A DNA stretch of 64,000 nt from Cryptomeria japonica (GCF_030272615.1 NC_081409.1:878111594-878175593), one strand, 5' to 3'. Counted from the first letter of the stretch, positions 1 to 12,869 are shown. Notes: generated from the sequence alone by a model not told the origin. Made by a program: numbers and translations.

Positions 1-825
1 TTGGAGTCATTTTGAGTCTAAACACTTGCAAACATTGAGTCCTCATCAACATTGTGTCCTCTTGTCACGAAAAATAGTCAAATAGTCAGATTTGGTCACA
101 ACAAAATGACTTCACAGATTGGAAAAAATTGCACAAATTTTACAGAAACGCGTCTGTGTCGGACATAATAGCGTCTATGTTGTATAACCGCGCCTATAAA
201 GGGCAAAATCGCGTCTGTGTTTACAGAATCAACATTACACTTTGCAAAAAATTTCAGATATGTGTGTATGTTAAATAGAGCCACGTCTGTGTCGGGAAAC
301 CGCATCTGTGAAGTATACAGGCACGTCTGTGTTCAGAATTGAAAAAACTGTTACAGTCCAACAAACAAACACAGTCAGTTTCGAAATTTGTGAGCTTCCT
401 AGGTCATTTCTCCAAGGTTTTCATTTAGCAGTCAACCTATCTTTGGGTCTCACAAAGTCCATCATTGCTTCACATCTCACTTTACATTCACAATTGTCTA
501 AACTTGAGTCAAAAGGTCACTTGCTTGTCCTCATCATACATTGTCAATACACTACATACAACAGCACTTTGCTAAGTGGTCCCTCATCAAGGTTTCTTAC
601 CTTTGGGTCTCATTTGGTCTTACTTAGAGTCAAGGTCAACTTACCTCATCAAGAGAAACTATCCTCTCTTTGTAAGTCACACCTACTCTACTACATACGT
701 ACTTGGTCTTACACTTTGGACATTGCAAGTACACCTTAGATTCATTTACATTCCATCCAACTCTTGGTCTTCCATACTCTTTCCATTTTCATCTAGTCTC
801 ACACATCTTGGTCAATACCTAGTTC
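1..825 (+). other. Element A leader (5' UTR)
   Basis: This is untranslated leader upstream of gag. It holds a degenerate GCGTCTGTG array (148-340), then sequence closely matching the B leader at 31080-31548. Short open frames here are not conserved between A and B in a way that suggests a protein. Confidence 0.8.
148..340 (+). repeat. GCGTCTGTG-type degenerate array, sense orientation
   Basis: About seven to nine imperfect copies of (C)GCGTCTGTGT are spaced irregularly by roughly 15-35 bases, with variants such as GCGTCTATG, GCGCCTATA and GCATCTGTG. Equivalent arrays occur in the leaders of B and G. Inverted arrays sit in the 3' parts of A, B and G. Confidence 0.8.
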
Positions 826-3800
826 ATGGTTGAAACCCATCTTCAAAAATCTAGGAGAGAAACTAAAGAGGCTCAAGAGTCCGCAAACATGAGTTCTTAT
901 GAGTATGACAATGATATCTTTTTCAATTCTGATCATACTACATTACCTAACATGGATGCCTATAGAAACATTCCAAATGTTGAGAACATGGACACTATAA
1001 ACAACAATGCTACACATAATGACAATATGGACAACTTTTCAGTACATTTAGCAGATGTGGAAGAATCCATTATGAATCCCCATTTCAATCGATTGGTTGA
1101 GGAAATAATGAGGAGGGATAGACAATACTTCTTACAAATGATGGCACAAAGTGGAGCCAAGATACCTCATGATTTTGACATGTCTCAAATAATGGAAATT
1201 CGACCTTTACAACAACCTCACTCCAACATGGATCAAAGGAGACCTAATAGTGGAGGAAATAGAGGACCACATATGGTACCTGAATCACCATCAGCTTTGC
1301 TTCAAAAACTAGAGGTCCCACATACACATGGTCAAACATATGATACTTACCTTCGTAGACCATTATGAAAATCTTATGGAGAGAAATATGCTCAATCACA
1401 TAGCAATGCTAAGGATCAACCACCAAAGCAATGGGATATTCAAAGGCATGCTCAAAATTTGGACACAAGGAAACCCCGTGTCAAATTTGGGGGCAACACA
1501 TTAGAAAATGACATGCCTGTAGAGTATGGTATACGTGCACAAAATAGATATGGTGTTCCTCAACATGAATCTATACCAAGTGGTCCATATATGCAGCATC
1601 ACTATCGACTTCCTCCATATGAACATGTGTATGATCAATATCATCCATATATGGAACATGCTCCCCCTCCAATGGATACCTCAAACATAGGATATGGTCC
1701 AAGAAGTCGATCTCCACCTAAGAGCAATTTGGAGCAACAAATCAAGGACTTACAAAAGAAAATGGAGGACATAAATACACCGAAGCCAACATACACAATG
1801 AGAGACATATGTCCTTATCCATTTGACAAGAGCATTCCAATGCCTCCTTTTCCTACACACTTTGTGATGCCTAAATTTGATAAGTATAGAGGAAAAGGGG
1901 ATCCTAAGGCACACATAAGATAGTTTTTCATAGCTTGCATTGAGATAGCAGCAAAAGAGACGTATTTGATGAGATTATTCCCACAAAGCTTAGGTGATCA
2001 AGCTATGGAATGGTTCTCCCAACTTCCACCTGGTATTAAGTCAGGGGGTGACTTAGCAGATGCATTTATTCAACATTTCTCCTACAACATAGAGACAGAC
2101 ATATTAGTCACTACTTTGTGCAACACTAAGCAGAAAGAGGGAGAGTCTTTTGCATCATTTTTACAAAGATGGAGGAATCTAGCTAGCAGATGCTCTTGTG
2201 AAATTCCACAAAAACAAATGGTAGAAATGTTCACCCAGAATGTTAACAAAGACATTGGCTATGATCTTAGGAAAGCTTGTTTGTCCACCTTCAAGGACGT
2301 CATTGAAAAAGGCTTAGCGACAAAAAGGGTCCTAATTGAACAAGGAATCATTAAGATATTAAAGGAAAACAAAGATGACTTCAAAGGAAAAGACAAGCCA
2401 AGATTTTGGAATAAAAACAAGAACATAGTCAATGATGGTGTTGTTGATGCCAACACAGTGCAACCCAAAGTCATCTTTTCGGGATCAAGTTCTACAAACA
2501 ACCAAGTGAATACTCAAACAACTTCCAGATCATGAAGGAAGTACACCCCATTGGGAGAACCACTTGAGTCAGTTTTCAAGAAACTAGTGGCAAACAAAGT
2601 AATCACAGTTCCAGACTTTCCTCCATATGAACCAAAGGTTAAACCAAATTGGTGGAATGATAATGAGTATTGTGAATTTCATAAGAGAAAGGGTCATAAG
2701 ATAGGAAATTGCCATCGACTGAAGAACATCATACAAGATCTCATTGATAGAGGTGACATTGAGATTGAGGGACATTCGTCTAATCAAGAACATGATATGT
2801 TTAAGGAACCATTCCCAAAACATGACAAGGGAAAAGCTAAAGCCACAGAAGATCAAACCAATTATACAAGAGCATCTTACAACTATGATTCAACCATCAA
2901 TCACATCTCGATGGACAATTATGTCTCTACCATTATCATCAAGGACAAAGCGTTTGAGAATTCTACTTGGAGACCCAGGATTGTCTTAAAAGGTGTTGGA
3001 TCTTCTTCTGAACCTACCTCTAAATGTAATGTCACAACTTGTCGAGGTAAAATCACTTTGCAAGGTGCTCCAACTAAAAACACCACTTCTTCATCAACTA
3101 AACCTGAATATGACCTTGTAGAATAGTTAGGGAAGACACCCGCACTCATCTCCATTCTTGAGCTCCTATGCATATCCCCTGCTCATAAAGCCATTCTTGA
3201 CAAAATCTTGAGAGATATTGCCATTCCTACTGATTTGAACATGGACCAGTTTCAAGCCATGGTGGGATACCTTTCCATTCCACACTCCCTTACTTTCATA
3301 GAAGCCGATGACACCTCCGTAAGTCAGCCACATAATGCACCATTACACATTGAAGCCTTCATACACAAACATCGAATAAAAAGAGTCCTGATAGATGGAG
3401 GAGCAGGTCTAAACATTTGCACATTAAGCACTATTACACAATTGGGATATTCTGATAAAGTTGTGAATTCTACAAACAAAATTACCATCAAAGCATATGA
3501 TGATGAAGAGCGTTCATCCAAGGGTACAGTCACCTTACCTCTCAGAGTTGGGCTAGTTACAAAGGATGTGGTTTGTCAAGTCCTGGATTTAAATCTCACT
3601 TAGAACATATTGCTAGGATGCCCTTGGATTCATGAAATGAGGGCAGTCCCATCCACATATCACCAATGCATTAAGTTTTCTCATAATGGCATGGAAGTAA
3701 CAGTTAATGGTGATCCCAATCCATTCATATATTGCAATAACCTAAAGTCAAAGACTGAGACCATCATTCCCAGTAATTGTGAGGTTGTTCCTTCATCGGC

Positions 3801-6800
3801 ATACATTGATCCTGAGTCTTTAAAACCTTCGACATCAAAACAAGGTGAGCTTAAAGGCAAGTTTAAGGACAAAGGCATGGGGGAATATACTTTAAATCAG
3901 ACCATGTACTTACGACAAGTCATGAGTTCCCCAAAAGAATATGGAAGACCACATCCTAACAAGCAAATCTCCATCATGATGCTCAAATGGGACCCTACTA
4001 CCTTTCAAAGATGGGGTGAACTAGAAGAGGAAGATTTATACCAAATGCTTTTCAAAGACAATGAAGAGGAAACGCAAGATCACATCAATCTACCATGTGA
4101 GAAATACGGCAAAGGCTTCAAAATTCTACAAAAATTCAGGTATGATGGAAAAAGCCCTCTGGGGTTACAAAAGGAAGGCATCATTGAACCTTTACAACCT
4201 GAATTGACTTTCAAGAAGGAACACTCGAAAGGACTTGGTTTCTTAACTTCCAAGGTCCACACCCAAAGGACAGAAGAAGCCTTACAAATCAAAGCTGCCA
4301 AAATGCAACAAGAGGATCACTATTCCATAGATTCTAATGAATGGGAATGGGGTTCAGACAAGTCTTCCAGTGACTACGAGCTCACCGAGATATTCAGAGA
4401 ACCAGATGAACCCACAGAAGAAGAGGAATTTTATAACAAGTTCAGAGTTGGTCAAGAAACAACCCATGAGGAGTCCACACGGTCCTTGCCTCAAGGTTCT
4501 AGGTTGAAATCACATAGGATGAGAACACCTGTCCCAGAATGTGCTACTAGTGATGATAATTTGGATTCGCTCATGATCAAGACTGATGAGGAGAGTGCCA
4601 TCGATGACCTCAATAATTACCTTGACATACCCGAATATAACTACATCTTTACTCTTAGCTCTGCTAACTTTGAAGACATTAATGACCTTCCCCTTGTTCA
4701 CCACCAGCTCATTGACTGGGATCATGAAGGACCAACATAGTTTGACATATTCCAAAATGATGAAGCTTTTATTGACTACCTGGGGATATGGGATGATCTT
4801 CCCCCTGGAGACCATAAAGCGGGATACACTATAGAACTCAATAGCGTGGCATATTTTGGTGAGGGTGTTAGACCTACCAGTCGCAAAAATGTGAAAATAA
4901 GAACAAATCAAGGTCTTATGGTGAAAACCACACTGTGGCGCTGTCTGACCCCAAAAAAGTAAAAAGAAAGGATGTATCTAAGGGAGAAAACCTCTCCGAG
5001 GCACCCGAAGATGGAAGGCTTGACATTCTCCCAGCATCATATGAGGAAAAGTCATCCATGTTGGTAGAGGAGACTATCAAAACAAACATTGGTACAAAAG
5101 AGGTTCCACACAACATATTCCTACCTCAATCACTGATAGAGTCCGAAAGGTCAAAATTCATAAGTTTCTTCAAAGAACGACAAGTCAACTTTGCTTGGTC
5201 ATACGCTGATATGCTTGGATTAGATCTGGATTTGGTAATGCATCATTTGACAGTCAAACCGGGGGCAAAACCAATAAAACAGAAATTAACAAAAATGCAT
5301 CCACAAGTGGCATTACTAGTCAAAGCAGAACTTGAGAAGTTATTGGATGTCGGATTCATACGCCCAATCGATTATCCCGAATGGATCTCCAACTTAGTGC
5401 TTGTCAGTAAACCAGATTGCAGCATCAAAATTTGCACAGATTTCAGAGACATCAACAAAGCTTGTCCAAAGGATGACTTCCCATTACCAAATATTGACTT
5501 GATTGTTGATCTTACAGTAGGTCATGAAATGTTATCATTGATGGATGGATTCTCTGGTTATAATCAAATAAGAATCGCACCCAAGGATCAACATAAAACA
5601 TCATTTACTTGTCCGTGGGGAACTTTCTGCTAGAATGTCATGCCTTTCAGGCTAAAGAATGCAGGTGCGACATATCAAAGAGCCATGACTACTATCTTTC
5701 ATGATCTCATGCACGTAACCATGGAAGATTATGTTGACGACCTCTTGGGCAAATCAATAGATAGAAATACACATTTGGACATACTTTCAGTCATCTTTGA
5801 TTGGTTGGAAAAATACAAAGTAAGATTAAACCCCAAGAAATGTGTCTTTGGAGTAACCTCCGGGAAGCTCCTAGGATTCATTGTATCCAAAAGGGGAATT
5901 GAAGCTAATCCAGCGAAAGTCAAGGCCATCTTGGAAATGCAACCACCAAGAAATATCAGTCAACTTTGATCCTTACAAGGCAGACTCTAGTCCATCCAAA
6001 GATTCATAGCACAACTTGTAGATAAGTGTAATCCTTTTCAACACCTGCTACATAAAAACATCAAATTCAAATGGGATGATAACTGTCAATAGACTTTCCA
6101 GACGCTCAAAGATTATCTTCTAAATCCGCCAGTTCTGATGCCACTAGTTCCAGATCAGCCTCTGTTACTATACATATCAGCTACTTCAACAACACTGGGG
6201 GCACTCTTAGCACAACAAATTGCTAAGGGCAAGGAAAAAGCAGTATATTATATCAGTCGCACATTGGTGGGATATGACCTAAACTACACACCAATTGAGC
6301 GTGCATGTCTCATTGTGGTCTTTGCTTCACAGAAATTACGACATTACATGCTTACTCATAAGACTAAGTTAGTTGCAAGGATAGACCCATTGAAATACCT
6401 TCTCAATAAGGCAACACTTACTGGGTGACTGGCCAAATGGGTAATGATCCTGAATGAATTCGACATCAAGTATGTGGATAGAAAAGTGATAAAAGGACAA
6501 GCCATCGCAGATCAATTAGCAGATGCTCCCATGATAGATGATGTTCCTCTAAGTTCAAAATTTCCAGACGAATCCATTTTGACAATGTCACATGCCAAGC
6601 CATGGCAACTGTACTTCGATGGCTCATACACACAACATGGGGTAGGAGTTGGCATCCTCTTTATAACTCCTCAAGGGGATTCTATACTAAAATCATACTA
6701 CTTATCATTTCCTTGCACTAACAATATAGCATAATATGAGGCATTAACAACAGGATTATGAATTGCAGTTCAATGGAAGATCCAGGAACTTCATATTTTT

Positions 6801-8351
6801 GGGGACTCCCAACTTGTCATCCATCAAGCAACTGATGATTACTAAACAAAAGATAAAAAATTAATGCCTTATAAACAAATGGTGGATGACCTGAAACAAC
6901 ACTTCACAAAGATAGACTTTGAGCAGATACCAAGAGAGCAAAATTGTGCCGCAGATGCCATGGCTACAATTGCTTCACTGATCGATCTACCTCCAAACGA
7001 GACCCGCTATGAGTTCTTGGTGGATAACCTTTTGGTCCCTTCATATGAGATCATGCCTACTGAGATGATATGCGTTGTCAGTCCTGAATCCCAGTTATAT
7101 GGTTCCATTTTCACATACCTACGTGACAATACTTTACCTCCTGATCTATCAAATAACCAACGTCGCACTTTCATTCACCAATCCTCTCGATATGTCATTT
7201 TAGCTAATATCCTATACCGGCGAGGTCTAGATGGCACTCTTCTTAGATCTTTAGAAAGCGACGAAGCTCAGATTCCGTTACGGGAAGTGCATGAAGGGAT
7301 ATGTGGTCCACATGCTAGTGGTCCTACCTTGGCCAAGAAACTTATCAGGACTGGATATTATTGGCCCAATATGGAGAAAGACTCATATCAGTTTGTCAAG
7401 AAATGTAAGAAATGTCAAATTTATGGAGTCCTCATACATGCGCTAGCACAAGAACTTCAACCAATTGCGTCTCCTTGGCCCTTTTGTCAGTGGAGACTCG
7501 ATCTCATAGGCAAGAGTCACCCTCCTTCTTCCAATGGTCATAAATTCATTATCACTGCCACAGAGTATTTTACAAAATGGATTGAAGCCATGCCTCTCAC
7601 ACAAGTTACTAGAAAATAGATTGCTACATTCATCCTTAACTATATCATTTGCCGATATGGCATTCCTCTTTCCATTATCACTGATAACGGGCGTCCCTTC
7701 AAAAATCAAGATGTTCGTGAACTTTGTGACCGCTTCCATATTTCCCATCGTTTCTCCACATGATATTACCCCCAAGGTAATGGCCAAGCTAAGGCGTCTA
7801 ATAAAATAATCCTTAAAATCCTTAAGAAGACAGTCGATGATGCTGGTCATAATTGGCATATCCAACTTAATCCTGCACTTTGGGCCTACCGTACAAGTGT
7901 CCGCACACCTACAGGAGCTACACCCTATTCACTTGTCTATGGTACTGAAGCCATCTTGCCTATTGAGGTCGAGCTACCCTCTTTATGGGTTTCTTTGCAA
8001 AACATCATCAGTGATGAAGACTATAGGGTCTCTCCCTTACAAGAGCTAGAACTATTGGATGAACGAAGACAAACTACTTTTAATCATCTCAAGGCTTACC
8101 AACAACGAATGAGTCGCAGCTACAATCACAAGGTCAAGCCTCGCACATTTGAGGTAGGGGACTTAGTTCTTAGAGAAAATCCTAAAAATCAACAAGACAG
8201 AGAGAAGAAGGGCAAGTTCAAACCAAACTGGCTTGGTCCCTACATTATTACAGCAGCATATGGATCTGGTGCATATTAGCTCTCAACTACAGAAGGTGAA
8301 CCTTTGGAGGATCCTATCAATAGCATGCACCTTTGCAGGTTCTACACATAG
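826..8351 (+). pseudogene. gag-pol: Element A gag-pol polyprotein (decayed)
   Basis: This one reading frame encoded the whole replication machinery. It starts at MVETHLQKSRR. In order it has the gag capsid domain (about 1800-2260), a CX2HX4HX4C zinc knuckle (about 2670-2715), an aspartic protease with a DGGA site (about 3390-3405), a G-patch-like segment (about 4095-4250), RT with YVDD (about 5730), RNase H (6138-6430), a second RNase H (from about 6600), and integrase with an HHCC finger and a DDE core (about 7285-7810). I count 17 in-frame stops: 1366, 1921, 2533, 3124, 3601, 4738, 5631, 5967, 5988, 6090, 6426, 6732, 6759, 6843, 7617, 7761 and 8277. There is one frameshift at about 4909-4914, where B has GGG and A has GG. 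Most stops are C-to-T or G-to-A changes relative to B. Not functional. Confidence 0.93.
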
Positions 8352-10030
8352 CTCTTCGGAATATCCTAATTTCAAAAATATAAAAAAATCATAAAAATAA
8401 AAAAATCATTACTTGGTGAAAACCTGGCAAACAGGCGCCTTGTGACACAAAAAACATTGAAAAATCAAAAAAAGTAAAGAGAAATAATTTCGTCCAACGA
8501 TGAAAACCACTTCAGTGGCACCCTGGGTAAGTACCATGGTGAAAAATGGGTCACCAGTACCATGTGTAGAGACATTGCTCCTCCCTCCTTCAGGATTCTC
8601 TTTCATCACTTCACTTTGCACACACTCATGACCAATTCGTTCATAATAAACTTACCCATTCCCATCATGGCTTGTTATTGATCTACCCAAGATTGGTTAG
8701 CCATTCATAATAAACCTCCCTTTTCACCTCCCTTTCCATCCATAATAAATCAGATCCTATTTGTGGCTAAGGCAAAATCCTACATCTAGTAATGGGTGTG
8801 GAACTCAGAACATCACATGTTTTGAGGAATATAGTTTCTTCCAGCTTCCTTCAGTCTATCCGCACACAATCCACAATAAAGTAACATTTGCATCACAGAT
8901 CCGCAATAAAGTTTCATCTTCTCTGCAATAAGGTATCAGTTTCATGGATTCAGTCAGTTTCAGATGAGACACATCAGCTACAACGGGCTTCAACAAATCA
9001 AATCTTTCAACAGACTCAGACAACATATGGTTCAGTGCTATCTATCCTTTATGTGAAAGTAAACATTGTGACCACAATCAAATGAGACTTATACAAGTGA
9101 CAAGAGACACTAAACTTGAGGACTACAGTGGATGTTGGTGTCGAGTCTTGGTTTTCTTTTGATTTCATCTTTTTTGGTGACATGTCTTTTAGCTTTTCCA
9201 GGATGTCTCTGACTAGAGATTCTATCTCTAGGATGTCTTTGACTAGAAAGGCAAGGATGGGGTATCATCACCTATTTGTATTTGCTGTCTGTGGATTGTC
9301 TCTTAATAATGCTATGACTTGTCCAAGGATATGAGGACACTGTGAGTCTAGTGTGAACTGGGGCATTCCTTGTTGGTGACTGTCTTATCTCCATGCAAAC
9401 AGGTACAATGACTTTCTGGGTTGAACATATGTCTCAATTGTCATAACCTACTTGCCATAATAAAGCTCAATGATGATAAGGCACAAGAATCTCCTTCACT
9501 TTCATATCTTCTGTCTTCCATCCCCCTTTCTTGATTGACTTCCATCATCCTTCTCGAGTCCGCATAGCCTGCTATCACATGACTGAGTATAATGACACAC
9601 CAAAAACATTTGCATTTCATGTAGTTGCACCTGCATTACCACATATAAACATTTTATACACACATATAAATATCACAACTATATCACATCCTGCACACAA
9701 CACCTGTTAGCACAATTTACATTTGCATTATCATATTCATTTGCATTTCATACATTCACATTTGCATTGGCATAACATATAAAAACATAAAAGAAAAAAA
9801 ATACTGCATTACATCATATAAATATTGGCATCCATAGCATAAAACAAACATCTCATCATATAGGTACACATGCATATAGCTACCACAAAGATGAATCATC
9901 TCATATATATAATCATAAAGTGTCATGATACAATGATGTCAAAAAAAAAATCATATGGCTACAAAAAGCACCCGTAGGTGTCTACAATACAAAAATGGTA
10001 CAATACTGCTACATAGGGAGCCCTCTACGG
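8352..10030 (+). other. Element A region between the converging gag-pol and PMD genes
   Basis: I see no coding sequence. It contains the conserved hairpin at 8414-8440, a second conserved block at 8491-8575 with GGTGAAAA repeats, a run of AATAAA-type motifs (about 8640-8930) that could serve as poly(A) signals for the sense transcript, and an AT-rich stretch with repeated CATTTGCAT words (about 9610-9800). The 3' ends of both opposing transcripts should fall here. Confidence 0.7.
8414..8440 (+). promoter_or_regulatory. Conserved 3'UTR hairpin motif
   Basis: The words GGTGAAAACCTGG and CAAACAGGCGCC are contiguous. CCTG and CAGG can pair around a GCAAA loop. The same motif follows gag-pol in B (39144-39170) and occurs twice after the G ORF (59829-59855 and 59872-59895), although most surrounding sequence has diverged. 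The function is unknown. Confidence 0.6.
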
Positions 10031-11956
10031 CTATGATGAACTCCCTCCCTCAGAGCCACCTGGCCTCGATGGAATCTGAGCCCCTGAAGGACCCACCCCA
10101 GGATCATCTCGCTTGTCCCCTCTATCTGGTGGTGGTGGAGGACCCATAACCCCACCACTCGATGCCTGTCTCCTTTGGCTCCCTCCTGTAGCTGTCGCTG
10201 TATGCGATGGTCTATGGAAGCTCCTTGCCCGCTGATCTGTTGGCACTGCACCATAATAGAGATCTCGCCAGTAGGCAATCTCCTCCCCTGCTCATAGGAC
10301 ATAAGCATACCCTGCCCCTGTGTCCTCCACTGCCTGTCTCCCTGCCTCAGCACTATCTTAGCCTCAGTATAACGCTGAATAGCCTGATCACGCTCCTGCT
10401 CAGTATCTCTAAGCCTCCTCCTGAGCCGATCCCTCTCCCTCTCCAACTCCTGGATCTCATCTGCTTGGCCCTGGCAGATCTCCCTCAACTCTATCAGCTC
10501 ATCCTCCTCTGCGTCAGCCCCCTCCACCTCTGCCTATGGCTGTCCCTGTACAGGTGCCTGCCCCTGTACTTGTACCTGTACTAGTACCTATCCCTGTATC
10601 TGTCCCTGTCCCTATACCTGTACCTATCTGGGACCCTGTGCTGCTAGTACTTGTAGTGGCAATCCACTGCGACCCCTCACCACCCAAGCCTACCTCTCCT
10701 CACCACCCTCCCTCTGAGGTGCAACCCTCCTCTCCAACTGCTCCCCTCCTCCTCCATCGGCCTTTGCCCCCATCACCTCCACCATCATCATCATCCCCAC
10801 CCCCATCTCCATCCAATGGCTCTCCTGGATCCGTCAGGCGTGGGAATGGATGCTCTGCCCAGTATGCTGTGTACTCAACATCCATCCCGACATCCTCAAT
10901 CTTTGGCCACATGTCCCAGGGTAGGGGCATCATCTCTACTAGCTGTGTAACTGCCTGATCATATGATAGCAAGAGCCCAAACTATGCCTGATCTCTAACA
11001 GTCCCTGCATACATGCCTGAGCCTCGTGGCATCCTCTGAATCCTGCCAAACTGTCGGCCAACCCCATCCATTAGCTGCCTCTCTAGCACATAGGGCATCC
11101 GCCCAATCAGATACTTACTCTGAAAGGTGTAAGGAAGCTCAACTGCATCGTCCTCCCACTGCTCGCATCCCAGATATGGCCTCCATATGACCACATCAAT
11201 ATCATCTATCACCCATCGCCAGTGCTCCAACCTACCAATCCGTGGCTGCGACGTGATCATATCATACAAGTGCACAAAGTTCCGTCCATGTCCCCTGCCT
11301 CTGAAGTGTATTGGCCTCATCACTGGCAGATGCTCATAAGCCCATACCTACAACAATGTCACCCCGCAGCCTAATCCCACTGACCCATGGTACATGAACT
11401 GATGTAGCTCATAATAGAGGTGTGCCAGCAAACATGGTCCCCAAGCATATCTGGTGTGTTGCGTCACCAATGTCTCTAGTGCTCCTCCCTAGCCCACAGT
11501 CAACCCCCATGTCGCCCTATCTAGACATAGGAACCCACTGATCGCTCTTCCTACCACTGCTAGCAGCGCTAACCCTGTGGCTGTCATAGTGTCCCATGCC
11601 ACGTGTCCTGCCCTCATCTCTAGTCCTAGGTCCTGGAATACTCATCTCAGGGCCTCCCTGTCTCCATCTCAATCATATGGGATCAGCTCCCCATCGATCG
11701 GTATCCTCAGTATCCTATATACATCCTCAAGGGTGACTGTCATCTCACCCATCGGTAAATGAAAAGTACAGGTCTCGAAGTGCCATCTCTTTGCCAGCGC
11801 AGTCAACAGTCCCATGTTTGCCCAAAACTCAGGCACATACAGAACATGTCTCAATCCCATCTCCTCAATAGCCACTCGGTCCTCGAAGGATAACTCAGGT
11901 CGCAACCTCTGAGTAGACGGGAATCTCTCCCGTGACTCCAGCATCAGCAAATGCTC
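10031..11956 (-). pseudogene. Element A antisense gene, exon 2: plant mobile domain protein (decayed)
   Basis: Read on the minus strand, the exon starts after a TTGACTGCAG acceptor and joins exon 1 in phase 0. The first ~350 codons match the plant mobile domain (PMD, aminotransferase-like; the MAIN/MAIL1 and PP7-long-form family). Key words are FHLPMGEMTVTLEDV, RIPIDGE, YAWGPCVLAHLYYE and RQFGRIQ. An acidic D/G-rich stretch follows, then a Gln/Pro-rich repeat, a coiled coil rich in E/R (about 10527-10340), and a tail with EIAYWRDLYYG and GGVMGPPPPPD, ending GGSEGGSSS. The frame is broken by stops (for example at about 11668) and by indels in the Gln/Pro-rich region and near 10340. Intact, exons 1 and 2 would give about 660 residues. 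In plants PMD proteins act in the nucleus in silencing and genome stability; a role here is inference. Confidence 0.85.
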
Positions 11957-11984
11957 CTGCAGTCAAGCAAATCATTCATGTCAG

Positions 11985-12400
11985 TCATAGTGGCATTCCT
12001 TGTTTATCACAAAATGCTACTTTTTATCTAAATGCATATGGCATTCTATCCTAGTGACACTCACTGTTCATCACAAAGTGTTGCTATCTATCCTCGTGAC
12101 ACTCACTATTCATCACAAAGTGTTGCTTCTATCCTAGTGGTACTCCCTATTCATCACAAAGTACTATGTGTGTGACACTCGCTGTTCATCACAAAGTGTT
12201 ACTCACATTTGCACTCCCTGTTCATCATAAAGTGTTGCTCATACTCTAGTACTCACTGTTCATCACAAAGTACTATATCTTGGTAATCACTGTTCATCAC
12301 AAAGTGCTTTGATCTATCCTAGTCTTCCTAGAGGACCTGCTTGAGTGTATCCTCTTAGCAGCTTATCCAATCGACAGCATATGTTCATCACAAAACTGCC
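11985..12400 (-). repeat. TTCATCACAAAGTG tandem array
   Basis: About nine copies of a core CTGTTCATCACAAAGTG occur every 30-60 bases, separated by short words such as CTATCCTAGTGACACT. Element B has the same array (42745-43075) with a different copy number. It lies inside the antisense intron next to the acceptor. Confidence 0.85.
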
Positions 12401-12439
12401 GATTTGACCTAGAAGATGCAACTTCACACTTTTTAAAAC

Positions 12440-12695
12440 ACAAATGCGCTTACCTGGCATAAACGCACTTGAAGACTGCACAGATGCGCCTGAAAAACAC
12501 AGACGTGTCTATGCTCTGCACAGATGCGCCTACGTGACACACACGTGCCTTCTTGGCACAGATGCGACTGACCATCACAAACATGGCCACATTTGACACA
12601 GATGCGGGTTCCAATGCAGATGTGCCTGGCACAAACACAGACGCGCCTCACGAGCACAAACGTGCCTAGCACCAACACAGATGCGCTTGGATGTT
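12440..12695 (-). repeat. GCGTCTGTG-type array, antisense orientation
   Basis: The plus strand shows about a dozen degenerate copies of CACAGACGCGCC and CACAGATGCGCC, the reverse complement of the leader array. Relative to the PMD gene it therefore has the same direction that the leader array has relative to gag-pol. Confidence 0.8.
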
Positions 12696-12803
12696 TTTGG
12701 ACACTTTTTGGACCCTAGTCTAAGCGCATTTATTGCTCTATCTAGCATTCATTAATGACAAAATTAAATGCATCAAAATACGAGGAGGTTTGGTGGTACT
12801 TAC

Positions 12804-12869
12804 CAGCTCTCTTGCCTCTACTGGCCTCTGAAATCGGCGAACGCGATTGAATCTGTGAACCAATGCCAT
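12804..12869 (-). pseudogene. Element A antisense gene, exon 1 (22 codons)
   Basis: The ATG at 12869 opens MALVHRFNRVRRFQRP and runs to the GTAAGT donor. B has MAFIHRFDRVCRFQRP of identical length (66 nt) at the same place. The alignment of ATG, length, donor and phase in two diverged copies supports a real first exon. It lies 92 bp downstream of a TATA motif. This exon alone has no stop; the gene is dead because of exon 2. Confidence 0.7.

Larger units (their letters stand above)
11957..12803 (-). other. Intron of the antisense PMD gene in element A
   Basis: The minus strand reads CTG|GTAAGTACC at the donor and TTGACTGCAG|GAG at the acceptor, giving 847 bp between two exons that join in phase 0. 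The same sites are present in B. The intron holds two repeat arrays (TTCATCACAAAGTG words and CACAGACGCG words). It is antisense to the element's genomic RNA, so it would not be spliced from the replicating RNA. Confidence 0.75.

Noticed and set aside
308-833. Overlapping plus-strand frames of 85-143 residues in the leader
   Set aside because: They recur in B only because the DNA is homologous. There is no domain, and they precede the clearly conserved gag start.
4510-4911. Minus-strand frame of 133 residues opposite gag-pol, also seen in B at 35209-35631
   Set aside because: It is a mirror frame of the conserved acidic linker of gag-pol. There are no promoter, splice or domain features.
10009-10527. 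Minus-strand frame of 172 residues treated as a separate gene
   Set aside because: Its first part is the coiled coil of the PMD gene in a shifted frame and its second part is out of frame with the conserved tail. It is explained by an indel near 10340.
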